Assembly (NCBI GenBank): GCA_016218665.1
Contig: JACRDI010000022.1
Location: 1-60,908, forward strand
From: Desulfovibrio sp.
GTDB lineage: Bacteria; Desulfobacterota; Desulfovibrionia; Desulfovibrionales; Desulfovibrionaceae
Reading direction: 5' to 3'
Length of the DNA: 60,908 nucleotides
Positions 18,955-27,523 of this stretch are shown piece by piece (within the stretch, counting starts at the first letter, position 1; every line of letters begins with the position of its first letter). A program made the translations under genes and the position numbers. The notes beneath the pieces were generated by a model. That model saw nothing but the letters and a program-made list of their open reading frames with translations. It did not search any database and had not been told where the DNA came from.

Positions 18955-19879
18955 AGCTGCTCTTGGGGTTTTCCTTGGCCTTCTTCTTGAGGCCCATGGC
19001 GATGGCCGACGCCTCGCCATAGTGCTTGAGGCGGCCGCCGCTGTTGAACACCACGGCGATGGACACGGCCATGAGCGGGAAGGTGCGCACCTCGCCCTGG
19101 CGGTCAGTGGAGACGATGCACCCTCGCTCGCGGTCGTCCATGTCGTAGAAGTGCGGCACGATGTCGTCAAAGGCCGCCACAACGCGCTGGCAGGCCTCCT
19201 CGGCGATGTCCGCCGGCACGATGAACACGAAGTCGTCGCCGCCCACGTGGCCCACGAAGCTTTTGACCCCGGGGAAGCCGCGGATGGTGTTCACGATGAC
19301 CCGTGCGCTCATCATGAGCACCTCGTCCCCGCGGGAGAAGCCGTACTTGTCGTTGAAGGACTTGAAATGGTCCAGGTCGCAGTAGGCCAGGGCGAAGTCG
19401 TCCTTGCGGTCGATGAGGTCCTGGATTCTGCTGATGATGCTGGTGTTGCCCGGCAGCTTGGTGAGCGGGTTGGCGTCCATGGCGCGGGAGGCCCGGCACA
19501 GGGTCAGGTGCACGCGCTCCCTGGCCTCGATGGGCGAGAAGGGCCGCACCAGGAAGTCGTCGGCCTCGATCTCGTTCCAGTTCCAGTGCTTGTCCAAGTC
19601 CTCGCGGTCCAGGCACAGGATCACCGGCAGCTGGCGGTAGACGTTCTCGCTCTTGACGATGGTGGCCACCTCCACGCTGGGGATGTCCTCCAGGCGGTTG
19701 TCCACCACCAGGATGTCCGGCGGCTCGTTGAAGATGACCTCCATGGCGCGCCGGCCCTGGGGAATGACGGTCCATTCCACGTCGAGCGGGTTCCAGAGGC
19801 CCTTGAACATGCCGGCCAGCTCCGCATCCGGGCTGAGCAGGATGCCGCGCTGCTGGCGGGGAAAGAGGTTCGGCTCCAC
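18929..19879 (-). CDS. Degenerate REC-GGDEF protein
   Basis: A 316-aa two-domain signalling protein. Residues 10-125 look like a receiver domain with Asp60 (PDILVVDNRLEDIP), but the N-terminal acidic pair is missing (ILLSPDAE) and the conserved Lys-Pro is Arg112-Pro113. Residues 135-310 form a GGDEF-type cyclase fold (NPLTKLPGN, DLDHFKSFNDKYG) whose signature is GGDDF (213-217). No RxxD inhibitory site precedes it. Phosphorylation and c-di-GMP synthesis are therefore both doubtful; a role as c-di-GMP or protein-binding adaptor is an inference. It sits 12 bases after the HDOD gene and overlaps xerC. Confidence 0.82.
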   Translation of the reverse strand: MEPNLFPRQQRGILLSPDAELAGMFKGLWNPLDVEWTVIPQGRRAMEVIFNEPPDILVVDNRLEDIPSVEVATIVKSENVYRQLPVILCLDREDLDKHWNWNEIEADDFLVRPFSPIEARERVHLTLCRASRAMDANPLTKLPGNTSIISRIQDLIDRKDDFALAYCDLDHFKSFNDKYGFSRGDEVLMMSARVIVNTIRGFPGVKSFVGHVGGDDFVFIVPADIAEEACQRVVAAFDDIVPHFYDMDDRERGCIVSTDRQGEVRTFPLMAVSIAVVFNSGGRLKHYGEASAIAMGLKKKAKENPKSSYVLDRRTD

Positions 19880-19891
19880 GGCGCGCCCCGG

Positions 19892-20761
19892 CTAGTTGCC
19901 CTTGCCGGGGGCCATGTCCTCCGGCGAGAAGTTCACGCCCGAGACTTCGCTCAGGTTCTCGGCGAAGCCGTCCAGGACGGTGTCGAGATCCGCCACCTTC
20001 AGGCCCAAAATCTTGAGGGCCTGCTCGGACAGGGGCACGGCCTGGTCGTCGCCGCCGTTGCCGTACTCGAACACGCGCACGACGAAGTCGCCCACGTGCG
20101 CCGCCGCCGCGTGCTGCGGGTAGAACTGCGCGCGCTCCGGGTTGTGGTGCGAGCTCATGGCCTCCTTGATGGTGGGCGGCAGGTGCCAGTGCTGGGCCAG
20201 CCAGGCGTTGATGCGGTCGTGCCCGAAGCCGAGCACGGCCTTCTCGGCCTCGAACCAGCGCAGGTCCTGGGAACGCACGGCCTCGCCCACGGCCTTGTGC
20301 AGCTCAGGCAGCTGCACGGCGGCCACCACCTTGCCCAGGTCGTGCAGCAGGCCGCACACGCTGTATTCCTCGGGATCCTTGAGCTTGGCCTGCCGCGCCA
20401 CAAGGCCCGTGGCCAGGGCGCAGCCAACGCTGTGCTCCCACAGGCCCTCCATGGCCTTGCTCATGATGTCGAACACGCTGGTGGAGATGATGACGCCCCG
20501 GATGACGTTGAAGCCCAGCAGCACCAGCGAGTGCTGGATGGAGCTGATGCGGCCGGGGAAGCCGTACACCGGCGAGTTGACCATCTTCAGGACCTTGGCC
20601 GAGAGCACCTGGTCGCGGCTGATGACCTTGGCGATGGCCTCGATGGACGTGTTCGGGTTCTGGACGAGCTTCGACACCTCGTCCAGCACCTTGGGCAGGG
20701 TGGGCAGATCGCGGATGGACAGGATCTGTCCCTTTGCGCTGGTCTTGAGATCCTCTTCCAC
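19892..20761 (-). CDS. HDOD domain protein
   Basis: A 289-aa protein dominated by an HDOD domain (about residues 15-210): LPTLPKVLDEVSKLVQNPN, VISRDQVLSAKVLKMVNSP, YGFPGRISSIQHSLVLLG and CGLLHDLGKVVAAVQ. HDOD proteins are non-catalytic relatives of HD phosphohydrolases that act in signal transduction, sometimes in c-di-GMP or competence-related regulation. It lies directly after the 111-aa gene and before the degenerate GGDEF gene, so the three probably form one signalling module. Confidence 0.87.
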   Translation of the reverse strand: MEEDLKTSAKGQILSIRDLPTLPKVLDEVSKLVQNPNTSIEAIAKVISRDQVLSAKVLKMVNSPVYGFPGRISSIQHSLVLLGFNVIRGVIISTSVFDIMSKAMEGLWEHSVGCALATGLVARQAKLKDPEEYSVCGLLHDLGKVVAAVQLPELHKAVGEAVRSQDLRWFEAEKAVLGFGHDRINAWLAQHWHLPPTIKEAMSSHHNPERAQFYPQHAAAAHVGDFVVRVFEYGNGGDDQAVPLSEQALKILGLKVADLDTVLDGFAENLSEVSGVNFSPEDMAPGKGN

Positions 20762-20764
20762 GCC

Positions 20765-21100
20765 CTACCCCTTCTCGCTGGAACCGGCGGCGGCGGCATC
20801 TGCCGCGGCCTTGATGGTGAAATACTCGCGCAGGTAGCGCTTGACCTGCGCCTGGAAGGGGTCGCCCTCCAGGCGGCGGAACAGGTGGTCCAGCCGAATC
20901 ACGCGCTCGGATGGATTCTGGCTGGCGGCCACGGCGTCGCCCACGACGAAGACCTTGTCGATGCCCATGCCGTCCAGCCGGTCGAGCAGGGACTCGGTGA
21001 GTTCCGCTCCGGCGGCGACAATGGGCATGCCATTGGCCTTGGTGATGGGCTTTGCCAGTTTCATGCCCGGTTTGGCCAGGCTGAGGGGGATCTTCTGCAT
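20765..21100 (-). CDS. Small protein resembling the N-terminal domain of HD-GYP/HDOD regulators
   Basis: A 111-aa protein beginning IPLSLAKPGMKLAKPITKA and continuing AGAELTESLLDRLDGMGIDKV. This pattern (L-x-x-GM-x-L-A, then G-x-x-LT, then GI-x-x-V) is common at the N-terminus of HD-GYP and HDOD proteins, so here the domain is encoded as a separate gene just before an HDOD protein. The C-terminal part (FRRLEGDPFQAQVKRYL) is helical and ends in an Ala-rich tail. The function is not known; interaction with the HDOD protein is an inference from adjacency. Confidence 0.7.
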   Translation of the reverse strand: MQKIPLSLAKPGMKLAKPITKANGMPIVAAGAELTESLLDRLDGMGIDKVFVVGDAVAASQNPSERVIRLDHLFRRLEGDPFQAQVKRYLREYFTIKAAADAAAAGSSEKG

Positions 21101-21133
21101 GGTCGGTCCTTGCTGTGGAGGGGGGAAATTCCG

Positions 21134-22354
21134 CTATGCCAAGCTATAGTACATGCCCGGCCACTGGCGGACAAGCCCCTGCATCTCCAGCACCAGCAGG
21201 CGTCGGCTTACGGCCGGGCTGTCCGCGCCAAGGCTCTGGATGAGGGTGTCGATGTGCAGCTTGCCGTCGGCGCTCAAGGCTGCGAGCAGTTCCCGCTCCT
21301 CGGGCGTGATGTTCTCCGGCAGCGGGCGCTGGGCGGGTTTCGGCGGAGCAGGCGGCGCCGCAAGCGGATTGCCGCTCCCGGCCTTGGACCTGGCGGAAGG
21401 CCCGGCGTTTGCCGCATCCGGCGCGGGTTGTTCGGGCAGGCTGGAGGGCACGGCGGTCAGCTCCGCCGCAAACTGGTAGCGCAGGGTGCGGATGATGTCC
21501 TCCGCGCCTTCCACCAGCGCAGCACCCTGCTTGATGAGCTTGTGGCAGCCGGCGAAGGTGGGCTGGCCCAGCGGCCCCGGCAGGGCGAAGACCTCGCGCC
21601 CCTGTTCCGTGGCCTGGCGCGCGGTGATGAGGCTGCCGCTTCTGGCCGCGGCCTCGGCCACCAGCACCCCCAGGGACAGGCCGCTGATGATGCGGTTGCG
21701 GTAGGGGAAGTTGCGGGCTTCCGGCCGCGTGCCGGGGCCGAACTCCGTAATCACCAGCCCCTTTTCCTCCATGGCGCGGCGCAGGTCCTCGTTCTCCGGC
21801 GGGTAGTGCACGTCGAGCCCGGCGCCGAGCACGGCGATGGAGCCGCCCACCCCCTGCAGGGCGGACTGATGGGCCTGGCGGTCGATGCCGGCCGCGAGGC
21901 CGGAGACCACCGTGACGCCGAAGCGGGAGAGGTCGAAGCTGATGCGCTCCACGCTGCGCAGGCCCAAGAGCGTGCATTCCCGCGCGCCCACCACGGCCAC
22001 GGCCGGATTTTTGAGCAGGGAAATGTCGCCGCTGAAGTAGAGCACGATGGGCGGATCGGGGATTTCGCGCAGGCGCTTGGGAAAGCGCGGGTCGAACCAG
22101 GTGAGCACATGGACCTTGGCGGCGCGGGCGGCCCGGTACTCGGCCTCGGCTCCCGGACGCCAGGGCTCCTGCAGGAACACCTCGGCGCGATTTCTGGGCA
22201 GCACCTTGCGTGCGGCCCAGTTGCGGGCGTCGCTCACGGCCTCGTAGGCGCTCTCGTAGGCGGAGAGGATGCTCTTCCACGAGCGCGGACCGAGCCCCGG
22301 CGTGTGCCGCAGGGCCAGGCAGGAGAAGAATTCCTTGGCCGCGTCAAGCGTCAT
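21134..22354 (-). CDS. dprA: DNA-processing protein DprA
   Basis: Binds incoming single-stranded DNA during natural transformation and loads RecA. The 406-aa protein has an N-terminal helical SAM-like region (LALRHTPGLGPRSWKSIL). The central Rossmann-like DprA domain shows VAVVGARECTLLG, VVSGLAAGIDRQAHQSAL, GSIAVLGAGLDVHYPPEN and NFPYRNRIISGLS. After a Pro/Ala-rich linker there is a C-terminal winged helix (ITPEERELLAALSADGKLHID). ATG at 22354 is chosen because upstream in-frame codons overlap the preceding gene and look non-coding. It is followed by the 111-aa/HDOD/GGDEF genes. Confidence 0.92.
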   Translation of the reverse strand: MTLDAAKEFFSCLALRHTPGLGPRSWKSILSAYESAYEAVSDARNWAARKVLPRNRAEVFLQEPWRPGAEAEYRAARAAKVHVLTWFDPRFPKRLREIPDPPIVLYFSGDISLLKNPAVAVVGARECTLLGLRSVERISFDLSRFGVTVVSGLAAGIDRQAHQSALQGVGGSIAVLGAGLDVHYPPENEDLRRAMEEKGLVITEFGPGTRPEARNFPYRNRIISGLSLGVLVAEAAARSGSLITARQATEQGREVFALPGPLGQPTFAGCHKLIKQGAALVEGAEDIIRTLRYQFAAELTAVPSSLPEQPAPDAANAGPSARSKAGSGNPLAAPPAPPKPAQRPLPENITPEERELLAALSADGKLHIDTLIQSLGADSPAVSRRLLVLEMQGLVRQWPGMYYSLA

Positions 22355-22380
22355 GGCTTCAAGGCGGCGCGCCGGCCGGG

Positions 22381-23130
22381 CTAGCCGCCCAGCTCCGCGA
22401 GCATCTTGCGCGCGGCCGGGGCCGGCTCGGACTTGGGATGGTCCTTGAGCAAGGCGCGCAGGTACAGGGTGGCGTTGTCCTTCTCGCCCATGGCCTGGTA
22501 GCACATGGCGATCTTGTACAGCGCGGCCGCGGCCTTGTGGTGCTTGGGGAAGCGGCGGGTCACGTCCTTGAACACCAGGATGGCCTGGGCGTAGTTCTTG
22601 TCCAGGTAGTGGCTCTCGCCTATCCAGTAGATGGCGTTGGGCACCAGGGCGCTCTGGGGGTCGGTCTCCAGGAACTGGGTCAGGATGGCGCGGCCTTCCG
22701 CGCCCTTTTCGGCGCGCACAAGGGTCATGCCCTGCTCGTACAGGCTCTTGGTGGCGCTGGCCGGGGCGGCCTGCGTTGCCGGGGCCGGTGAGCTGTAGAC
22801 GTAGGAGGGCGCCGGGGCGGAAGCCATGGGGGCCGGGCTGGAAGCGGGCGCGGAGGCCAGGGGAGCCGCGGAGCGCGCAGGGGCCGCGCCCATCTGCTCC
22901 TGCATGCGGGCGAGGGACTCCTCCATGGCACGAACGCGGTCCATGAGCTTGCGCTGCTGCTCGCGCACGCGCTCTTCCTGCTCGCGCTGGGATTCCTTGA
23001 AATTGAGGAAGTTCTCCTCAAGGCTCCGGAGACGCCACTCCTCGCTCAGTCCGCGCTGGGCGTCCATTTTGCCCGCGCAACCGGCCAGGGCCAGTGCGCA
23101 CAGCGCGATGATCAAATGAGGCTTCCGCAT
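22381..23130 (-). CDS. CpoB/YbgF-like TPR lipoprotein
   Basis: A 249-aa envelope protein resembling the Tol-Pal-associated CpoB (YbgF), which coordinates outer-membrane constriction and peptidoglycan synthesis. The N-terminus is a lipoprotein signal with lipobox ending LAGC (Cys18). Residues about 30-85 form a coiled coil (SLEENFLNFKESQREQEERV), followed by an Ala/Pro/Ser linker and three TPR-like repeats (LYEQGMTLVRAEKGAEG, IYWIGESHYLDKNYAQAI, ALYKIAMCYQAMGEKDNA). GGGGATACGC precedes the ATG. E. coli CpoB is soluble periplasmic, so the lipid anchor is a difference. No tol or pal gene is in the window. Confidence 0.8.
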   Translation of the reverse strand: MRKPHLIIALCALALAGCAGKMDAQRGLSEEWRLRSLEENFLNFKESQREQEERVREQQRKLMDRVRAMEESLARMQEQMGAAPARSAAPLASAPASSPAPMASAPAPSYVYSSPAPATQAAPASATKSLYEQGMTLVRAEKGAEGRAILTQFLETDPQSALVPNAIYWIGESHYLDKNYAQAILVFKDVTRRFPKHHKAAAALYKIAMCYQAMGEKDNATLYLRALLKDHPKSEPAPAARKMLAELGG

Positions 23131-23280
23131 GCGTATCCCCCTGTTCCGTCCTCTGTAGGCCAGCGCGCGTTTTTTTGCAAGAATCACGGCTGCTGCGCCG
23201 GTTTTCACGCTCCTCTTGCCACTGGTTGTGAAATGCGGCAATAGCAGGATAAAATTCAATCGACGAGGCCCCCGACAGCT

Positions 23281-24252
23281 ATGTCCCTGGTCGAAATACT
23301 CCCCATTGCCGGGGCATTGAGCGCTCCGGCCTTCTTCCTCGTCTTCGCGCTGGCCGCGCTGGGAGCTCCGCTTCTTGCGCTGGTGTGCCTCGCGGCGGGC
23401 CAGCTGCGCAGCACGCAGTACATCGAGGCCTACTCCCGCCGCCTGCTGCGCATGGCCCTCACCGCCGCGCTGCCCGCGCTCTTCGCCTTCGCCGTCGGCC
23501 TGTTGGCCGCGCTGCGCAAGGCCCCCTGGATTCTGGACTGGACCCTGGCCGCCCCTATGGGCCCGGGACTGCTCACCGTCGCCATGCTGGCCTTCTTCGC
23601 CTCGCTGGTCACGCTCAGGCTCTCCAAGACCTCCGCGCGGCACGCGCGGCAGGGCACGCCCCTGGGCCCCGCCTTCATCCTCGCCCTGCTTGTCCTGTGC
23701 ATCCTGTGGCTGGGCATGGCCCTGTGCCTCAGCCTGGCCGAGCAGGCCCAGGCCGTGCTGCGCGCCCCGGTCGAGGGCGGCATCGGGGTGGCGCCGCTCT
23801 TGACGCCCGACGCCTCCGCCCTGCCGCCCCTGTTCTGGCCGGGCCTGGGCGGCCTTGTGCCCCTGTGCGCGGCCAGTGCCGGAGCCCTGAGCCAGGAGTA
23901 CCTGCTGGCTCTGAGCGGCAGGGAGCCCTTCGGCCGCGAGGCCCTGGCGCAGATGCTGCGCATAGCCGGCCGCAGCACCCTGCGGGCGTCCATCCTGTCC
24001 CTGCCATTTTTGGCCGTGCTGTGGGCGCACCTGCCCGAAAGCTCGTCTCTTCCCGGCGCCCTCACCGCCGCGCGCCTCATGATCGGCCTGGCCGGGGGCT
24101 GCGCTGTGGCCCTGTGCCTCACCTCGGGCACAATCGCCCGCAGCGGCAGGCCCTGGACCCACTCCATCGCGGCCCACCTTGGCCTGCTGTCCGTGTGGCT
24201 GGGAGCCACGGCGCTGCTGACCGTGGGCATGCTGCTCTTCTACTCCGCCTAG
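23281..24252 (+). CDS. Multi-pass membrane protein of unknown function
   Basis: I do not recognise this 323-aa protein. It has about seven or eight hydrophobic segments, including an N-terminal one (APAFFLVFALAALGAPLLAL), LLRMALTAALPALFAFAVG, LTVAMLAFFASLVTL, FILALLVLCILWLGMALCL and a final LGLLSVWLGATALLTVGMLL. Cys and charged residues are few, and no nucleotide-binding or catalytic motif is visible. It is divergent from the cpoB-like gene and convergent with cheA, so it is a single-gene unit. A predicted inner-membrane location is the only safe statement. Confidence 0.65.
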   Translation: MSLVEILPIAGALSAPAFFLVFALAALGAPLLALVCLAAGQLRSTQYIEAYSRRLLRMALTAALPALFAFAVGLLAALRKAPWILDWTLAAPMGPGLLTVAMLAFFASLVTLRLSKTSARHARQGTPLGPAFILALLVLCILWLGMALCLSLAEQAQAVLRAPVEGGIGVAPLLTPDASALPPLFWPGLGGLVPLCAASAGALSQEYLLALSGREPFGREALAQMLRIAGRSTLRASILSLPFLAVLWAHLPESSSLPGALTAARLMIGLAGGCAVALCLTSGTIARSGRPWTHSIAAHLGLLSVWLGATALLTVGMLLFYSA

Positions 24253-24283
24253 CAGCCGCAATCCGCGGCAGACGCAAGCCGGC

Positions 24284-24316
24284 ACAAAAAAAGAGGACGG
24301 CCCGCAGGCCGCCCTC
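24284..24316 (-). terminator. Terminator after cheA
   Basis: Read on the - strand: GAGGGCGGCC (24316-24307), a 4-base loop, GGCCGTCCTC (24302-24293) with one mismatch, then a run of T. It lies 27 bases beyond the cheA stop and ends the chemotaxis operon. Confidence 0.85.
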
Positions 24317-24342
24317 GATGCTGATCACTGGCAAGCGCGGGG

Positions 24343-27300
24343 CTAGTCGTGCCCGCCCTGCTTTGTGGTGGCCGTGGCCAGCCGGTAGACCTCGTGCGGA
24401 TCGAGGATGAGCACGACGCTGCCGTCGCCCATGATCGTCGCGCCGGAGATGCCCCGGATCTCGAAGCCGTTGAGATACTGCCCCAGGGGCTTGATGACGA
24501 TCTCCTGGCGCTCCAGCAGGCGGTCCACCACGATGCCGAGCCTGCGGTCGTTGTCGTGGATGATGACCACAGGCAGGATCTCGCGCTCGTCGGCGTTGGA
24601 CGGCAGGTCGAGCAGCTCCGAGAGTTCGATGATGCCCAGCACCTCGCCGCGCAGGGTGAGGGCCTTGCGGTGGTTCACCTCGCTCAGGCGCTCCACCTCG
24701 ATCTTGGTGGTCTCGCTCACTGCGTCCAGCGGTATGGCGTAGACGTCGTTGCCCACCTGCACCATGAGGGCGTCGATGATGGCCAGGGTGAGCGGCAGGG
24801 TGAGGGTGAAGCGCGAACCGCGGCCCACTTCGGAGTTGATCTGGATGTTGCCCTTGAGGTTCTTGATGTTGGTCTTGACCACGTCCATGCCGACGCCGCG
24901 GCCGGAGATGTCGGTGATCTTCTCCGCGCTGGAGAAGCCCGGCGCGAAGATGAGGTCCACGGCCTGGCGGTCGTCCAGGAGCTTGGCTTCCTCGGGCGTG
25001 ACCAGCCCCTTCTTGACGCCCACCTGACGCATCTTCTCCGGATCGATGCCGCGGCCGTCGTCCTCGACCTCGATGGCCACGGAGTTGCCCTTGTGATAGG
25101 CGCGCAGCCACACGTGGCCCTTGGGGTTCTTGCCCGCGGCGATGCGCTCCTCTTCGGGCTCGATGCCGTGGTCCAGCGAGTTGCGGATGAGGTGCACCAG
25201 CGGATCGCCGATCTCCTCGCCCACGCTCTTGTCGAGCTCGGTCTCCTCGCCCTCGGTGATGAGTTCCACCTGCTTGCCGCTCTTGCGCGAAAGATCGCGC
25301 ACCAATCGCGGGAAGCGCGAGAACACCGTGTGCACCGGGACCATGCGCACCTTCATGATGGTGTCCTGCAGGTCGTCGGAGATGCGCGCCATGGCGTAGG
25401 TGGTCTCGGTGAGCTGCTGGGCCACGGTGGAGACTTCCTCGTGGCCGTCCTCCAGCGCGCGGGCGAGCATGGAATAGCGGTTGCGGTTGATGATGAGCTC
25501 GCCGATGAGGTTCATGAGATGGTCGAGCTTCTGGTGGTCCACGCGGATGGTGGTGGCGCCCTTCTGCTGCGGCGGCTGTCCGGACTCGAACGCCTGCTGG
25601 GCCGCCGTGGGCGGCGGCGTGGCTGCGGCGGGCGCAGCGGCCGGAGTGGCGGCGGGCTTCGGGGCCGGGGCGGCCACGGGCTTGGGCGCAGGGGCAGCGG
25701 CCGGCATGGGAGCGGGCTTCGGCTCGGGCTTGGGTTCAGCCTTGGGTTCCGGCTTGGGTTCCGGCTTGGCCTTGGGTTCCGGCTTGGGCGCGGGCGCAGG
25801 CTCGGCCTTGGGTTCCGGCTTCGCAACCGGCGCAGCTTCCGGCTCCGGCTTGGGCGCGGGCGCAGGCTTGGTCTCGGCCGGGGCGTCCTCGCCCTTGATG
25901 TGCGCCACGGCGGCCAGCACCATGTCCTTCAGGATGGCGATCTCCTGGGACAGGATGTCGAGCATGAGTTCGAAGCCCATGTCCGACTTGCGTGCCTGGT
26001 CCACCAGGCCAGCGGTGCGTTCGGCGTAGCCCTTCACCTCGGCCAGGCCCATGTATCCGCAGGAGTTCTGCAGCGTGGTCAGGCTGCGGAACAGGCCGTC
26101 GATGAGATCCTTCTGGCTCGCGTCCTTGCGCAGCATCTCCAGCGCCAGGTCGAGGCTTTTGTGCTGGTGCAACACGGTCTGCTCGAAAATCGCCACGTCC
26201 TCGGGGTCGTAGCCGGGGGCGGCGGCAGGCGCGGCCGGGGCCTGGCCCACTTCGGGGTCGGCCTCCCAGGCGGCTTCGCCCGGGGCTTCCTCTTCAGCCG
26301 ACGCGGCCGGGGTCTCCGGGGCCTGCGGAGCGGCAGGAGCGGCCGCTGCGGCGGAACCGCCTTCGAATTCCGGCGCCAGCAGTTCCAGGTAGGCCTCGGG
26401 GATGGAAAGCTCCCCGGTTTCCGTGCTGGCCTGCAGCACGGCGGCCATCATGGCGATGTCGCGCGGGGTGGCCTTGCCGCTGTCGGTGTCGATGCGGGAA
26501 AGAAGCTCCTCGATGAGGTCCACGACCGCCAGCAGCAGATCGATGATGCCGCGGCTGGTCTGCATCTCGCCCTTGCGGACGCGGTTCAGCAGGGTCTCGG
26601 CCTCGTGGGTGAGGGCGTTGAGCTCGCGGTAGCCGATGATGCCGCTGTTGCCCTTGATGTTGTGAAAATAGCGGAAGATGTCGTTGACGAGATCGCCGGA
26701 GCCGTCCGGATTCTTCTCAAGGTCCAGCAGGCCCTGGTTCAGGTTCGCCACCAGGTCCCGCGCTTCCTCCAGGAAGTCCGTCAGGTGGCCCTCGCCCACG
26801 GTGGTCAGCACGTAGGGCGTGGGATCGAATTCCGCGCTGGGAACGTAGGGCACGTTCTGCCAGCGGATGGTGACGGGGCCGCCCGAGGGCGCCGGGGTCT
26901 CCTCGGCGAGATCGGCGAAGGTCTCGGCCACCGGCTCCTCCTCTTGGTCGGATTCAGGGGCGGGGGTCTCTTCCGGTTCAGGGTCGGCGTGGAGGGGTTC
27001 ATGGGTTTCTGCCGGCGCGGCGTGGCCGTGGGCCAGCTCACCGGCCAGGGCGCTCTCGATGCGGGCGATGATGCTTGAGGTGTCGACATCGCCTTCCTGG
27101 CCGGAGGTTTCGAGATTCTCCACCATGGTGCGCAGGGCGTCGGTGGCGGCCAGGATGATGTCCATGATGGCCGAGTTGACGGCCATGGCGCCCTGGCGGA
27201 GTTCGTCCAGGATGTTCTCGGCCTTGTGGGCCAGGCCGTTTATCTTGTGCAGCCCCAGAAAGCCCGACGCCCCCTTGAGCGAGTGCATGGGGCGAAATAT

Positions 27301-27432
27301 CTCGTTCAGCAGGCCGAGATTCTCCGGGCTCTTCTCCAACTGGAGCAGATTCGGCTCAATGGTCTCCAGGTGCTCCTTGGCTTCCACAAAGAAGTCGGAG
27401 AGAATTTCTGGATCAAGGTATTCCTGGCTCAT
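24343..27432 (-). CDS. cheA: Chemotaxis histidine kinase CheA with three HPt-type domains
   Basis: Kinase that phosphorylates CheY and CheB in response to chemoreceptors. At 1029 aa it is longer than E. coli CheA (~654). Domains in order: HPt1 (about 5-105, phosphoacceptor His50 in FRPMHSLKGASGFLG), HPt2 (215-315, His257 in FRYFHNIKGNSGIIG), HPt3-like (410-512, Thr452 in place of His in FRSLTTLQNSCGYMG), a Pro/Lys/Glu/Ala-rich linker (520-612), dimerisation helices (625-690), HATPase (735-880; N box LIRNSLDHGIEP, G boxes DDGRGID and GRGVGMDVV) and a CheW-like domain (885-1020). No separate P2 domain is recognisable. It is the last gene of the operon, 91 bases after cheY. Confidence 0.93.
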   Translation of the reverse strand: MSQEYLDPEILSDFFVEAKEHLETIEPNLLQLEKSPENLGLLNEIFRPMHSLKGASGFLGLHKINGLAHKAENILDELRQGAMAVNSAIMDIILAATDALRTMVENLETSGQEGDVDTSSIIARIESALAGELAHGHAAPAETHEPLHADPEPEETPAPESDQEEEPVAETFADLAEETPAPSGGPVTIRWQNVPYVPSAEFDPTPYVLTTVGEGHLTDFLEEARDLVANLNQGLLDLEKNPDGSGDLVNDIFRYFHNIKGNSGIIGYRELNALTHEAETLLNRVRKGEMQTSRGIIDLLLAVVDLIEELLSRIDTDSGKATPRDIAMMAAVLQASTETGELSIPEAYLELLAPEFEGGSAAAAAPAAPQAPETPAASAEEEAPGEAAWEADPEVGQAPAAPAAAPGYDPEDVAIFEQTVLHQHKSLDLALEMLRKDASQKDLIDGLFRSLTTLQNSCGYMGLAEVKGYAERTAGLVDQARKSDMGFELMLDILSQEIAILKDMVLAAVAHIKGEDAPAETKPAPAPKPEPEAAPVAKPEPKAEPAPAPKPEPKAKPEPKPEPKAEPKPEPKPAPMPAAAPAPKPVAAPAPKPAATPAAAPAAATPPPTAAQQAFESGQPPQQKGATTIRVDHQKLDHLMNLIGELIINRNRYSMLARALEDGHEEVSTVAQQLTETTYAMARISDDLQDTIMKVRMVPVHTVFSRFPRLVRDLSRKSGKQVELITEGEETELDKSVGEEIGDPLVHLIRNSLDHGIEPEEERIAAGKNPKGHVWLRAYHKGNSVAIEVEDDGRGIDPEKMRQVGVKKGLVTPEEAKLLDDRQAVDLIFAPGFSSAEKITDISGRGVGMDVVKTNIKNLKGNIQINSEVGRGSRFTLTLPLTLAIIDALMVQVGNDVYAIPLDAVSETTKIEVERLSEVNHRKALTLRGEVLGIIELSELLDLPSNADEREILPVVIIHDNDRRLGIVVDRLLERQEIVIKPLGQYLNGFEIRGISGATIMGDGSVVLILDPHEVYRLATATTKQGGHD
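25633..25872 (-). repeat. Pro/Lys/Glu-rich repeats in the cheA linker
   Basis: Coding repeats for short units such as PKPEPK, PEPKAE and PAPKP (CheA residues about 521-600). They are in frame within cheA and not a non-coding array. They give a flexible charged tether between the HPt domains and the kinase core. Confidence 0.85.
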
Positions 27433-27523
27433 TCCTGTACCTGCCTGATCAAGTGGTTCCGCCAGCCAATCGAACGCGCGCCCGGACCCGCCCCCATGCC
27501 GGCGGTTTCCGTCTCGGCGGAAA

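Noticed and set aside
18902..22384. Long + strand open frame across xerC-dprA operon
   Set aside because: Antisense to five recognisable genes; composition is typical of a reverse-complement shadow.
25633..25872. Short repeats that could suggest a CRISPR or satellite array
   Set aside because: Units are in frame and encode the Pro/Lys/Glu linker of CheA; spacers are absent.
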